A DNA stretch of 64,000 nucleotides from assembly GCA_017557635.1 (NCBI GenBank), contig JAFYYH010000022.1:62001-126000 (forward strand), read 5' to 3'. Below the pieces are notes generated by a model. That model saw only the letters and a program-made list of their open reading frames with translations. It was not told the origin of the DNA and ran no database searches. Of this stretch, positions 47,132 through 55,619 are shown piece after piece. Position 1 is the stretch's first letter. The number at the start of each line of letters is the position of its first letter. This DNA is from Bacteroidaceae bacterium (GTDB lineage Bacteria; Bacteroidota; Bacteroidia; Bacteroidales; Bacteroidaceae). Made by a program: the position numbers and the translations under genes.

Positions 47132-48523
47132 ATGCTTTTTGACGCTAAAACATACTCGAGCCGCAGAGCTGAACTGAGAGAGAAAGTCGGCAGCGGCCTG
47201 ATAATCCTGCTGGGCAACAATAACGCCCCCTGTAACTACCCCGCTAACGGCTACACCTTCCGCCAGGACAGTTCGTTCCTGTACTACACCGGTCAGGACC
47301 GCGACACGCTGGCGCTTGTAATTGACGCCGATAACGGTCAGGAGTGGCTCCTGGGCGACGACATCGACATCGAGGACATCATCTGGACCGGTTTTGTACC
47401 CTCCGTTGCTGACCTTGCAGCCGAATGCGGAATCGCAAACTCCGCACCATTTGGAAAGCTCTCTGAAATGGTGGCCGATGCCCGTAAAGCCGGCCGCAAA
47501 ATCCATTTCCTCCCGCCCTACCGCCACGACCACATGATCCTGCTGTCCGATATGCTGGGCATTCACCCGCTGAAGACCCGCGAGAGTGCATCGGTCGAAC
47601 TCATAAAGGCAGTTGTCAGCATGCGTTCCATTAAGTCAGCCGCCGAGATTGAGGAGATTGAGCGTGCAATGGCCATAGGTTACCAGATGCACTGCGGCGC
47701 CATGAAGGCCTGCAAACCGGGCGTGACCGAGAAGTCTATCGGCGGCCTGATGGAGGGAATCGCAATGTCACAGGGCGCAAAGGTATCATTCAGCAGCATC
47801 GTTTCAATGCACGGCGAGATATTCCACGGCGACCCTTCACTCAAGAAACTGGAGCCCGGACGCCTATTATTGGTCGATGCCGGAGCCGAGACCGTCAACA
47901 ACTACTGCAGCGACAACACCCGCACAATGCCCATCAGCGGCAAATTCACCACAAAGCAGCGCGAGATTTACTCAATCGTTGAGGCCTGCCACGACCTTGT
48001 GATTGAGAAGGCAAAACCCGCCATGAAATGGATGGACATGCATCTTGACGTTTGCCGCCTCATGACTGACCGACTCAAGGATCTTGGCCTCATGAAGGGC
48101 AACACAGACGACGCAGTAGCAGCCGGAGCACACGCAATGTTCCTCCAGCACGGCCTTGGCCACATGATGGGAATGGACGTTCACGATATGGAAGGACTCG
48201 GCCAGATTTACGTCGGCTTTGACGATGAAGTCCGCCCCAGCACCCAGTTTGGCACCAACTGCCTGCGCTGCGGCCGTCGCCTCCAGCCCGGCTTCGTAAT
48301 GACCGATGAGCCCGGAATCTACTTCATCCCCGCCCTCATCGACAAATGGAAATCCGAGAAAATGCATCTTGATTTCCTCAACTACGACAAAATAGAGCAG
48401 TACCGCGACTTCGGAGGCATCCGCCTGGAGGATGACATCCTCATCACCGAAACCGGTTGCAGAGTATTAGGAAAGGATATAATCCCCTACCATCCTGATG
48501 ATGTAGAGGCATTCATGCAATAA
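47132..48523 (+). CDS. pepP: Xaa-Pro aminopeptidase (aminopeptidase P)
   Basis: Cleaves the N-terminal residue before proline. 463 residues, cytoplasmic. N-terminal domain with SSFLYYTGQDRDTLALVID. C-terminal pita-bread domain with metal ligands in LLVDAGAE, SDNTRTMPISGKF, HGLGHMMGMDVHD, MTDEPGIYF and GGIRLEDDILIT. A CLRCGRRLQPG stretch with two Cys just before the Glu ligand is characteristic of the Bacteroidales version. Single-gene unit ended by a strong hairpin. Confidence 0.95.
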   Translation: MLFDAKTYSSRRAELREKVGSGLIILLGNNNAPCNYPANGYTFRQDSSFLYYTGQDRDTLALVIDADNGQEWLLGDDIDIEDIIWTGFVPSVADLAAECGIANSAPFGKLSEMVADARKAGRKIHFLPPYRHDHMILLSDMLGIHPLKTRESASVELIKAVVSMRSIKSAAEIEEIERAMAIGYQMHCGAMKACKPGVTEKSIGGLMEGIAMSQGAKVSFSSIVSMHGEIFHGDPSLKKLEPGRLLLVDAGAETVNNYCSDNTRTMPISGKFTTKQREIYSIVEACHDLVIEKAKPAMKWMDMHLDVCRLMTDRLKDLGLMKGNTDDAVAAGAHAMFLQHGLGHMMGMDVHDMEGLGQIYVGFDDEVRPSTQFGTNCLRCGRRLQPGFVMTDEPGIYFIPALIDKWKSEKMHLDFLNYDKIEQYRDFGGIRLEDDILITETGCRVLGKDIIPYHPDDVEAFMQ

Positions 48524-48526
48524 AAG

Positions 48527-48557
48527 GAAAGCGCGAAAATATTCGCGCTTTCTTTTT
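48527..48557. terminator. Bidirectional terminator between pepP and a lipoprotein gene
   Basis: Arms GAAAGCGCGAA and TTCGCGCTTTC, 4-nt loop, T-run on the + side and A-rich flank on the other. Confidence 0.85.
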
Positions 48558-49906
48558 TACTTAAGTTCATGTATCGGACCGGTAATCATTGAGGGATCGG
48601 GCTTGAGGACCTTGAGTGAGCCGGGGGCTCTACGCGGAGCTGAGGTATCCCATGGGTCGGCCGTTCCGTCTTCGTTAAGTCTGATTCTTATACTGTACGG
48701 TGATGCCCAATCATCGTAAGTTATTTGTATTGCAACGAATTCGGTGTCATTGGTGGGAGTAGCAACCTGAACCATATTCTCTACAAGGACAAAGTATATA
48801 TAAGTTCCTTCGTTAAGATAATAATTGCTCTTTATAGGAGTGCCGTAAGAACCTCGGCAATCAAACATTACGCCATTTTTAGGACCGCCAATGGCTGTTC
48901 CCCATGATTCTTTACCCGTGAACCATCCGCCGAATTCAGTATGATACTCGCTCTTGGCTATCATCTGAGCGTATTTCCAACCGTCCTCATACCAAAGAAT
49001 GTTCATAGTATAACGCATCACGTTCTTGTTCTTCTTATCGTTCCAGTAGAAGAACATATTGTCGTAGCGCTGGGTAGAAGCGGTAAAATGAGTATATGTA
49101 CAGTAAGTGTCTGTGACATCGTAAGTTTCGCAACCGGACGGAATATAACCCTTGTGAGTGCCATCGGGCAACGGAATATCATACGCAATAAGTTCCATGC
49201 TTGAACGCGAACTTGAAATGGGGTACTCCTTGCCGTTGCACCAGTAAGTGCTTTCACGCAGGAAACCGCATTCAGTGCACCATGTCTCGCTGATATCCCA
49301 GTCCCACGTATATGAATCGTGGAATCCGGTATAGGGTTGGTACGATGCCCCCACACTCATTCCGACCGATGTCCCACCGGGAATTGAAACGCTGCTTACC
49401 GAAACCTTATCGGACAGGCTGCCGTAGATGCCCGATGGGATACTGGGCTTATAATTAAACAGGTAGTTCACATCGCCGGTGCTGCTTACCACGGGCTTGA
49501 ATTCGCCGTACTTGGTGAACTCAATCATTCCGTTGTTGTTACGGATCTGAATCTCTCCGGGATCCTCGTCGGGGTACTGGGTCTGAATTGTCGCGGTCTT
49601 GGTCTGTGCGTTGTAATCGGTCACGGTCCAAACCACTTTCTGTTTCAGATCACTGCCTACAGTGCGTTTGTAGATGAACTTCGAGCCGGGATAGTAGTAG
49701 ACAAAGCAGTCGGGATAGTTCTGCTGAGTGTTTTGATTGCCGTTCGGATTAGAGGGAGTTCCACCTCCTTCACCCTCACTTTCATCGTCATCCTGACCGC
49801 CTTCAGAATACCGTTCGTCATCAAAATCTCTGGAAGGCTTGTCACAGGCCGTGAAAAGGGAAAAAGATACAGCACAAAGCGCTGCAAGGAAAAGGGTCTT
49901 TTTCAT
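48557..49906 (-). CDS. Lipoprotein of unknown function
   Basis: 449 residues. SPII signal FTAC-DKPS followed by an acidic, Gly/Asn-rich linker (GGQDDDESEGEGGG). The rest is beta-rich, with many Tyr/Trp and repeated short strands; FVYYYPGSKFIYKRTVG ... KVVWTVTDYNAQTKTATIQ resembles a stable single domain, but I recognise no family. The start ATG 49906 gives a proper signal peptide; the upstream TTG at 49990 lies in the terminal repeat of element B. It is probably exposed on the surface, given an acidic linker after the lipid Cys. Confidence 0.75.
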   Translation of the reverse strand: MKKTLFLAALCAVSFSLFTACDKPSRDFDDERYSEGGQDDDESEGEGGGTPSNPNGNQNTQQNYPDCFVYYYPGSKFIYKRTVGSDLKQKVVWTVTDYNAQTKTATIQTQYPDEDPGEIQIRNNNGMIEFTKYGEFKPVVSSTGDVNYLFNYKPSIPSGIYGSLSDKVSVSSVSIPGGTSVGMSVGASYQPYTGFHDSYTWDWDISETWCTECGFLRESTYWCNGKEYPISSSRSSMELIAYDIPLPDGTHKGYIPSGCETYDVTDTYCTYTHFTASTQRYDNMFFYWNDKKNKNVMRYTMNILWYEDGWKYAQMIAKSEYHTEFGGWFTGKESWGTAIGGPKNGVMFDCRGSYGTPIKSNYYLNEGTYIYFVLVENMVQVATPTNDTEFVAIQITYDDWASPYSIRIRLNEDGTADPWDTSAPRRAPGSLKVLKPDPSMITGPIHELK

Positions 49907-49937
49907 AAATATGCAGTAATTAGGTTGATTTACTGCA

Positions 49938-49945
49938 CAAATATA
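49938..49945 (-). promoter_or_regulatory. -7 box of the lipoprotein gene
   Basis: Minus strand TATATTTG, 32 bases before the ATG, 22 bases from the end of element B. Confidence 0.6.
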
Positions 49946-49966
49946 CGTAAATTTTTTATAGGCCGA

Positions 49967-50150
49967 ACTTTTTGGGGGTATTGACGTCAAAACTACGCGC
50001 CTTTGGCGCTATCCCTCCCATCCCTAATAAGACGCTCTGAAAGGCATGAGTTTTACTCCTACCTTCCAGAGCATCTTCTTAGGCACGGGCCCCTCCCGTT
50101 CACAAGGCCACGGGCGGCCATGGTTTTGCCTGCCAATACCCCCAAAAAGT
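49967..50150. mobile_element. 184-bp element with 17-bp perfect terminal inverted repeats (element B)
   Basis: Left end ACTTTTTGGGGGTATTG (49967-49983) is exactly inverted at 50134-50150; a CAAAAC on each inner side extends the match imperfectly. Internal hairpins are GCGCC-TTT-GGCGC (49997-50009) and a long one, 50034-50072 (GCTCTGaAAGG/CCTTcCAGAGC, with a nested GAGT/ACTC). It ends two bases before the stop codon of the Cys-rich Feo protein. It resembles element A in length, TTTTTGGG-containing ends and internal structure. Confidence 0.55.
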
Positions 50151-50152
50151 AC

Positions 50153-50305
50153 TCAGTGCGTGTTTGCAGTATTTCTGCAGCAGGAGTCTTTCATTGGGCA
50201 GCCGCAGCAGGAGTTTCCTTTCTTGCGGTTGTTTATGGCGCCGATGACCGCGACTATGACCAGACCGGTTACGGCGATTATTGCGATTATTGTTGAGGCG
50301 TTCAT
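50153..50305 (-). CDS. FeoB-associated Cys-rich membrane protein
   Basis: 50 residues: one membrane helix (STIIAIIAVTGLVIVAVIGAI), a basic turn (NNRKKG) and a Cys cluster NSCCGCPMKDSCC. This fits the FeoB-associated Cys-rich family that accompanies ferrous-iron transporters. Its ATG overlaps the feoB TGA by four bases (ATGA), so translation is coupled. Presumably it assists the FeoB channel or handles iron at the membrane; the mechanism is not known. Confidence 0.9.
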   Translation of the reverse strand: MNASTIIAIIAVTGLVIVAVIGAINNRKKGNSCCGCPMKDSCCRNTANTH

Positions 50306-52659
50306 AGTAATACTGCTTGAGCGATTAAATATCCCAACCAGGCTACAAACCAGGCAATTACGCACTGGAATATAACTACGTAGATTGCCCACTTGTCACC
50401 TAATTCGCGGCGGACGCTGCTGATTGCGGCAACGCAGGGCGTATAGAGAAGGCTGAATATCAGCATGGGCACTGCAGTGATTACGGTAAGCGTTTCAGTT
50501 ACACCAAGAACTTCCATTGTAGCTACTACGCTTTCCTTAGCCAGGAAACCGCTTACAAATGAGGTGACGATGCGCCAATCACCCAAGCCGAGCGGACGGA
50601 AGAGCGGTTCCAGGATACCGGCAACCCAGGCCATCATTGAGCCTTCGCCGTTCTCAACCATGTTGAAGCGGAAATCGAAGGTTTGCAGCAGCCAGATTAC
50701 GATTGTGGCCACGAATATCACGGTAAAGGCCCTCTGGCAGAAGTCCTTCGTCTTGTCCCAGAGCAAGTGACTCACGTTTTTAAGTCCCGGCATACGGTAG
50801 TTGGGCAGTTCCATTACGAACGGAGCGGCCACGTAGTTTTTGCGGAACAGTTTGGTTACCAGCGCTACTATTATGCCCACCAGAATGGACAGAAGGTACA
50901 ATCCTGCCAGAATCACGCCGCCCTTTCCCGGGAAGAAAGCTGCAGTAAAGAATCCGTAAATAGGGATTTTGGCGCTGCAACTCATGAACGGAGTAAGCAG
51001 AATCGTCATCTTACGGTCACGGGCCGATGGCAACGTCCTTGTGGCCATCACAGCTGGTACAGAGCAACCAAAGCCGATGAGCAGCGGTACGATTGAACGT
51101 CCCGAAAGACCCAGTTTACGCAGCAGCTTATCTGTCACGAAAGCGATTCGGGCCATATATCCGCTGTCCTCGATCAGACTCAGGAAGAAGAACAGGATGA
51201 TGATTATTGGCACAAAGCTCAGTACGCTTCCAACGCCGCCAAATATGCCGTCTTCTATCAGCGAGATGATTGCGGGGCTTACATCGGCCTTTTCAAGACC
51301 GGCTACGCAAATGCCTGCAAGCCACTGAATTCCCTGATCCAGCCAATCCTGGAGCGGTGCACCAAGTACATCAATTGAAAGCCAGATTACCAAGCACATT
51401 ACAACCAGGAATATGGGTATTGCGGTCCAGCGGCCGGTCAGAACGCGGTCAATCCTGCGGCTGCGGATATATTCCTTGCTCTTTTGAGGCTTGATTACGG
51501 TCTGCGCGCACAGGCGCTCAATGAATGAGAAACGCATATCGGCAATGGCGGCTGAGCGGTCCATGCCTCTCTCCTCCTCCATCTGGAGGATTATGTGTTC
51601 CATCATTTCTTTCTCGTTCTGTGACAGTTGCAGTGCCTCCAGAACGGTATGATCACCCTCTACCAGTTTGCCGGCTGCGAATCGGCCAGGAATTCCGGCG
51701 CGCTCGGTGTGATCCTCAACCAGATGCATTATGCTGTGCAGGCAGCGGTGAACTGCGCCGCCGTGATCATCCTTGGTGCAGAAATCGGTGCGGGCGGGCA
51801 CCTCCTGGAACTCTGCCACGTGGATTGCGTGCTCTACAAGTTCCTGAATACCTTCACCCTTAGAAGCAGAAATCGGGATCACGGGAATGCCCAGAATACG
51901 CTCCATCTCGTTCACGCGGACCGAACCACCGTTACCCGTAAGCTCATCCATCATATTGAGAGCCAGCACCATAGGCACGCCCAGCTCCATCAGCTGAACG
52001 GTCAGGTAGAGGTTGCGCTCAATGTTCGTGGCATCGACGATATTGATGATGCAGTTGGGTTTCTCCTCCAGGATAAAGCGGCGCGAAACCGTCTCCTCCT
52101 GCGTGTAAGGTGACAGCGAGTAAATGCCCGGCAGGTCAGTAACCAAAGTCTCAGGATGGCCCTTTATCTGGCCGTCCTTGCGGTCAACCGTCACGCCCGG
52201 GAAGTTTCCAACGTGCTGGTTTGAACCTGTCAGCTGATTAAATAAGGTAGTCTTACCGCAGTTCTGCTGTCCGGCCAGCGCAAACTTCAGCACCGTACCC
52301 TTGGGAACCGCATTCTCATGTGCAGGATCATGGTATTTGCCGGCCTCACCCAAACCAGGATGAGAGTTATGCTCGTGCAGAGTCAGATTGTAGCCAAAAT
52401 CAACATCAGGGGCCGATGCCTGTCCGTCGCTGGCCTCAACCGCCTTGATTTTTATCTGAGCAGCCTCTTCAAGACGCAGCGAAAGCGTATATCCGCGCAC
52501 CAGCAACTCCATCGGATCGCCCATCGGCGCAAACTTAAGTAACTTAACCTCAACGCCCGGCAGCAGTCCCATATCAAGGAAATGCTGCCTCAAAGCACCC
52601 TCACCACCAACCGCAGTAACAACTGCGCTCTTTCCTACTTTAAGTTCCCTAAGTGTCAT
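50302..52659 (-). CDS. feoB: Fused FeoA-FeoB ferrous iron transporter
   Basis: 785 residues. Residues 1-75 are a FeoA (SH3-like) domain (MTLRELKVGKSAVVTAVGGE). A linker leads to the FeoB G domain with G1 AGQQNCGKTT (130-139), G3 DLPG and G4 NMMD, then a helical regulatory region, then the membrane core with Gate motifs (IVPLLIGFGCSVPAVMATR, FMSCSAKIPIYGFF). FeoA-FeoB fusions are normal in Bacteroidales. ATG 52659 is selected by FeoA homology and by the TAATTTTG box at 52680-52687. Takes up Fe(II), important for anaerobes. Confidence 0.96.
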   Translation of the reverse strand: MTLRELKVGKSAVVTAVGGEGALRQHFLDMGLLPGVEVKLLKFAPMGDPMELLVRGYTLSLRLEEAAQIKIKAVEASDGQASAPDVDFGYNLTLHEHNSHPGLGEAGKYHDPAHENAVPKGTVLKFALAGQQNCGKTTLFNQLTGSNQHVGNFPGVTVDRKDGQIKGHPETLVTDLPGIYSLSPYTQEETVSRRFILEEKPNCIINIVDATNIERNLYLTVQLMELGVPMVLALNMMDELTGNGGSVRVNEMERILGIPVIPISASKGEGIQELVEHAIHVAEFQEVPARTDFCTKDDHGGAVHRCLHSIMHLVEDHTERAGIPGRFAAGKLVEGDHTVLEALQLSQNEKEMMEHIILQMEEERGMDRSAAIADMRFSFIERLCAQTVIKPQKSKEYIRSRRIDRVLTGRWTAIPIFLVVMCLVIWLSIDVLGAPLQDWLDQGIQWLAGICVAGLEKADVSPAIISLIEDGIFGGVGSVLSFVPIIIILFFFLSLIEDSGYMARIAFVTDKLLRKLGLSGRSIVPLLIGFGCSVPAVMATRTLPSARDRKMTILLTPFMSCSAKIPIYGFFTAAFFPGKGGVILAGLYLLSILVGIIVALVTKLFRKNYVAAPFVMELPNYRMPGLKNVSHLLWDKTKDFCQRAFTVIFVATIVIWLLQTFDFRFNMVENGEGSMMAWVAGILEPLFRPLGLGDWRIVTSFVSGFLAKESVVATMEVLGVTETLTVITAVPMLIFSLLYTPCVAAISSVRRELGDKWAIYVVIFQCVIAWFVAWLGYLIAQAVLL

Positions 52660-52679
52660 ACCATCTCTAATTTTGCCTG

Positions 52680-52687
52680 CAAAATTA
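52680..52687 (-). promoter_or_regulatory. -7 box for feoAB
   Basis: Minus strand TAATTTTG, 21 bases before the ATG at 52659. Confidence 0.6.
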
Positions 52688-52732
52688 CACCATCCCCCCA
52701 AACAAATCAATACCCACTTGTGAGTATAAAAA

Positions 52733-52763
52733 TGACACAATAGGGACAGTCCCCTTTGTGTCA
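52733..52763. repeat. TGACACA-type palindrome, copy 2
   Basis: 31 nt, same length and arms as the copy at 45039; inner AGGGACAGTCCCCT. The two differ only in the inner part. It is followed by a T-run and the promoter of the C10 protease. Confidence 0.7.
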
Positions 52764-52778
52764 TTTTTTCAAAAACAC

Positions 52779-52786
52779 TACCTTTG
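52779..52786 (+). promoter_or_regulatory. -7 box for the C10 protease
   Basis: TACCTTTG, 25 bases before the ATG at 52811. Confidence 0.6.
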
Positions 52787-52810
52787 CTCTCCGATTAAAC
52801 TAACGTGCTG

Positions 52811-54598
52811 ATGAAAAAGATTGCATTAAGAGCCGCAGCGCTCATTTTTTGTTTGTTTGTAACAGTCAATAGTCCCGCGCAGGAGATCTATCATGAAGGA
52901 AATGTGCGGGTTGTGCTTGAGGACGGATGGAAAATCTATCACGGAGACATCCAGGTGGCACACGGCGAAGGCATCCTTGACATGGACAACCTGCCGCCGG
53001 CCTTCAAAGCCGTCATTGACAATTACGCCAACACACCGGTTCAAAATACCGCCAGACGCGCACCCCAAAACACTTCAACCACCTACGGCCCCTACATCAC
53101 AGTTAACTGGAACCAGGGCGAGCCCTACAACCAGGCCTTCCCCACAGTGAACGGCACACACACCCTGGTAGGTTGCTCCACCATAGCCACCGCTCAGGTA
53201 CTCAACTTCTTCCGCCACTGCGACACCCTCAAGCTGAGCGGCCGCAACCAGGCCTACAGCGACCTCCAGTCACCCTACTTCTTTGATTATGAGAAGAATA
53301 TGGACGGCACCTTCTATAACTACACATACAACTACACCCCTGATTTTGACAAAATCAATGCCGATACCGCCGAACTCTCCAAGTTCCTGTTTGCCATCGC
53401 CCTGGCCCAGCACGCATACTTTGACCTGGACGGCACGATGACATCCATCTACACCCAGCGCGGTGCCCTGGACAACGTATTCGGCTATGATTATGACCTT
53501 TATGAGGGCAACAGCATCCAGAGCGCCATCCAGCAGGCCATAATCAGCGGCGTGCCCGTGATCCTGAACGGCAACAACAGCGCAGCCGGCCACTCCTTCA
53601 ACGTGGACGGTTATAACGGGTCCGAATTCCACTTCAACTACGGTTGGGGCGGCTATTGTGACGGCTGGTTCCTTATGACCGAAAACCTGTTCCCCGAACA
53701 CATGACAGCCGTCGTGGTGCGCCCATCGGACGGAAGCAGAGTCAAAATGCAGCCGGCTCCTTCCAAAATCAGGATATACAGCACAGACCCCGATAACGAT
53801 TATGACATGACCTTCAATATGGCACCTGCATGGGAAGGAACAACCACTTATTGTCCCCAAAATGTAGTTCTCACCCCCGGCAATTACGCCTTCTATATTA
53901 TATATCCCGACGGTTCCACAATCGCCCCCTATCTTGAGGACAACACCCCGCTCACCAAATTGCACGAAGACGTCATCTCATACGGCAAGTACATTACTTC
54001 TCCCGCCGCGTTCAGCGTAGGTTACAATTGTAGGATTACCTTCTATCACTCTCCTGAAATGGGTTACATTCAGGTCATTGCATGGAATTTTGAGGATCCT
54101 GATTTCAAAAACTACGGCGTTTCACTTCTCTTGAACGGTGAAAATACGCCCATGAATTATGATGCTCAAAGCAACCAGTACTACCTGACATTTGATTGGG
54201 CTCCGGGAACATATGATTTCCAGTTCTATATTGCCAAGCATGATACCACTATCGGTCCTGCCCCCGCATGCGGCGAGGGCCCTTGGGAAATATATTATCA
54301 GGTTGAAGACGGTTCCGGTATAAATTATAATAATCATGGATGGAGGTCAACCTATACAGACGTCCATTACAAAGTCATTCTGGCTGATTACGCCATTGTA
54401 AACGGGCAGCGCATCCCAGTGACCAAGACACAGCTCAAGGTTGTTTTGGATCAGTATTGCGACGGAAGAATCCTCTTCCAATCATACACTTATGATCCCA
54501 CAGGCATCACCCCCGTCAAGGCCGATGCCCCCGCCCCCGCCTACCGTCTGAACGACAGGATCATAATAATAGACAATAAGAAAATCCTGATCAAATAA
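52811..54598 (+). CDS. Secreted C10 (streptopain-type) cysteine protease
   Basis: 595 residues with signal peptide ending SPAQ. A short prodomain (about 25-90) precedes the papain-like domain: VNWNQGEPYNQAFP, then VGCSTIATAQVLNF with nucleophile C122, and AGHSFNVDGYNG with H261, followed by FHFNYGWGGYCDGWF, which holds the expected Asn/Trp. The C-terminal ~280 residues are beta-rich extension domains ending in YRLNDRIIIIDNKK, a degenerate Bacteroidales C-terminal tail. ATG at 52811 preferred over the GTG two codons before. It probably degrades host or dietary protein. Confidence 0.92.
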   Translation: MKKIALRAAALIFCLFVTVNSPAQEIYHEGNVRVVLEDGWKIYHGDIQVAHGEGILDMDNLPPAFKAVIDNYANTPVQNTARRAPQNTSTTYGPYITVNWNQGEPYNQAFPTVNGTHTLVGCSTIATAQVLNFFRHCDTLKLSGRNQAYSDLQSPYFFDYEKNMDGTFYNYTYNYTPDFDKINADTAELSKFLFAIALAQHAYFDLDGTMTSIYTQRGALDNVFGYDYDLYEGNSIQSAIQQAIISGVPVILNGNNSAAGHSFNVDGYNGSEFHFNYGWGGYCDGWFLMTENLFPEHMTAVVVRPSDGSRVKMQPAPSKIRIYSTDPDNDYDMTFNMAPAWEGTTTYCPQNVVLTPGNYAFYIIYPDGSTIAPYLEDNTPLTKLHEDVISYGKYITSPAAFSVGYNCRITFYHSPEMGYIQVIAWNFEDPDFKNYGVSLLLNGENTPMNYDAQSNQYYLTFDWAPGTYDFQFYIAKHDTTIGPAPACGEGPWEIYYQVEDGSGINYNNHGWRSTYTDVHYKVILADYAIVNGQRIPVTKTQLKVVLDQYCDGRILFQSYTYDPTGITPVKADAPAPAYRLNDRIIIIDNKKILIK

Positions 54599-54629
54599 AA
54601 AAATCTCGAGCGCACGCTCGAGATTTTTT
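54599..54629. terminator. Bidirectional terminator between C10 protease and guaA
   Basis: AAAAATCTCGAGCG pairs with CGCTCGAGATTTTT; symmetric, with A- and T-runs for either strand. Confidence 0.9.
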
Positions 54630-54631
54630 AT

Positions 54632-55615
54632 TTATTCCCATTCTATGGTTCCTGTTGGTTTCGGAGTCAAATCATACAATACTCTGTTAACTCCCGGAAC
54701 CTCGGTAATTATTCTCTGTGTAATATGATGTAACAGCTTGTAGGGAATCTCCTCGATGGTGGCGGTCATTGCATCACGGGTGTTGACGGCGCGAATGATA
54801 ACGGGCCAATCCCATGAGCGCTTGTTGTCCTTTACGCCGGTTGACTTGTAATCAGGTACAATTGTAAAGTACTGCCAAACCTTGCCCTCCAGGCCATTAG
54901 CCGCAAACTCCTCACGCAGGATAGCATCGCTCTCACGCAGAGCCTCCAGACGGTCACGTGTAATGGCGCCGGTGCAGCGAACACCCAGACCCGGACCCGG
55001 GAACGGCTGACGGTAAACCATATTATCGGGCAGCCCCAGCTCCTTACCAACCACGCGAACCTCGTCCTTAAACAGCAGCTTGATGGGCTCAACCAACTCA
55101 AACTGCAGGTCATCAGGCAGACCGCCAACATTATGATGTGACTTTACGGGACCGGACTCAACAATATCGGGATAAATGGTACCCTGAGCCAGGAAAGAAA
55201 TACCCTCCTGCTTGCGGGCCTCCTCCTCAAACACGCGGATAAACTCTGCGCCTATGATCTTGCGCTTCTGCTCGGGATCGGCCACACCCGCCAGCTTGTC
55301 AAGGAAGCGGTCTGTAGCGTCAACATAAACCAGATTGGCGTTCAGTTCGTCGCGGAACACGCGGACTACCTGCTCGGGCTCGCCCTTGCGCAGCAAACCG
55401 TGATTAACGTGTACTGAAACAAGCTGCTTGCCCACAGCCTTAATCAGCAGGGCTGCTACAACCGATGAGTCAACACCGCCGGACAGCGCCAGCAGCACCT
55501 TCTTGTCACCAATCTGAGCCCTAAGCTCCTTAATCTGTTCGTCAATGAATTTCTTGGCCAGCGCCGGAGTCGTGATGCGCTCCATATCGGCCGGACGTAC
55601 ATTACCTTGTGTCAT
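54632..55615 (-). CDS. guaA: GMP synthase ATP-pyrophosphatase domain, without glutaminase domain
   Basis: Converts XMP to GMP using ATP and ammonia. 327 residues: PP-loop LSGGVDSS (45-50 region), ATP-PPase domain with FLAQGTIYPDIVES and SHHNVGGLPDD, then the dimerisation domain ending KPTGTIEWE. The N-terminal class I amidotransferase of usual GuaA (~190 residues) is absent; the first residues are a short MTQGNVRPAD lead. It thus belongs to the two-subunit type, with the amidotransferase (GuaAa) expected elsewhere. The gene follows a BACON lipoprotein gene by four bases. Confidence 0.92.
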   Translation of the reverse strand: MTQGNVRPADMERITTPALAKKFIDEQIKELRAQIGDKKVLLALSGGVDSSVVAALLIKAVGKQLVSVHVNHGLLRKGEPEQVVRVFRDELNANLVYVDATDRFLDKLAGVADPEQKRKIIGAEFIRVFEEEARKQEGISFLAQGTIYPDIVESGPVKSHHNVGGLPDDLQFELVEPIKLLFKDEVRVVGKELGLPDNMVYRQPFPGPGLGVRCTGAITRDRLEALRESDAILREEFAANGLEGKVWQYFTIVPDYKSTGVKDNKRSWDWPVIIRAVNTRDAMTATIEEIPYKLLHHITQRIITEVPGVNRVLYDLTPKPTGTIEWE

Positions 55616-55619
55616 AAAA

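Noticed and set aside
50046-50375. Plus-strand 109-codon frame in element B and feoB
   Set aside because: It lies opposite feoB and its small partner and reads through the inverted repeats; no protein-like features.
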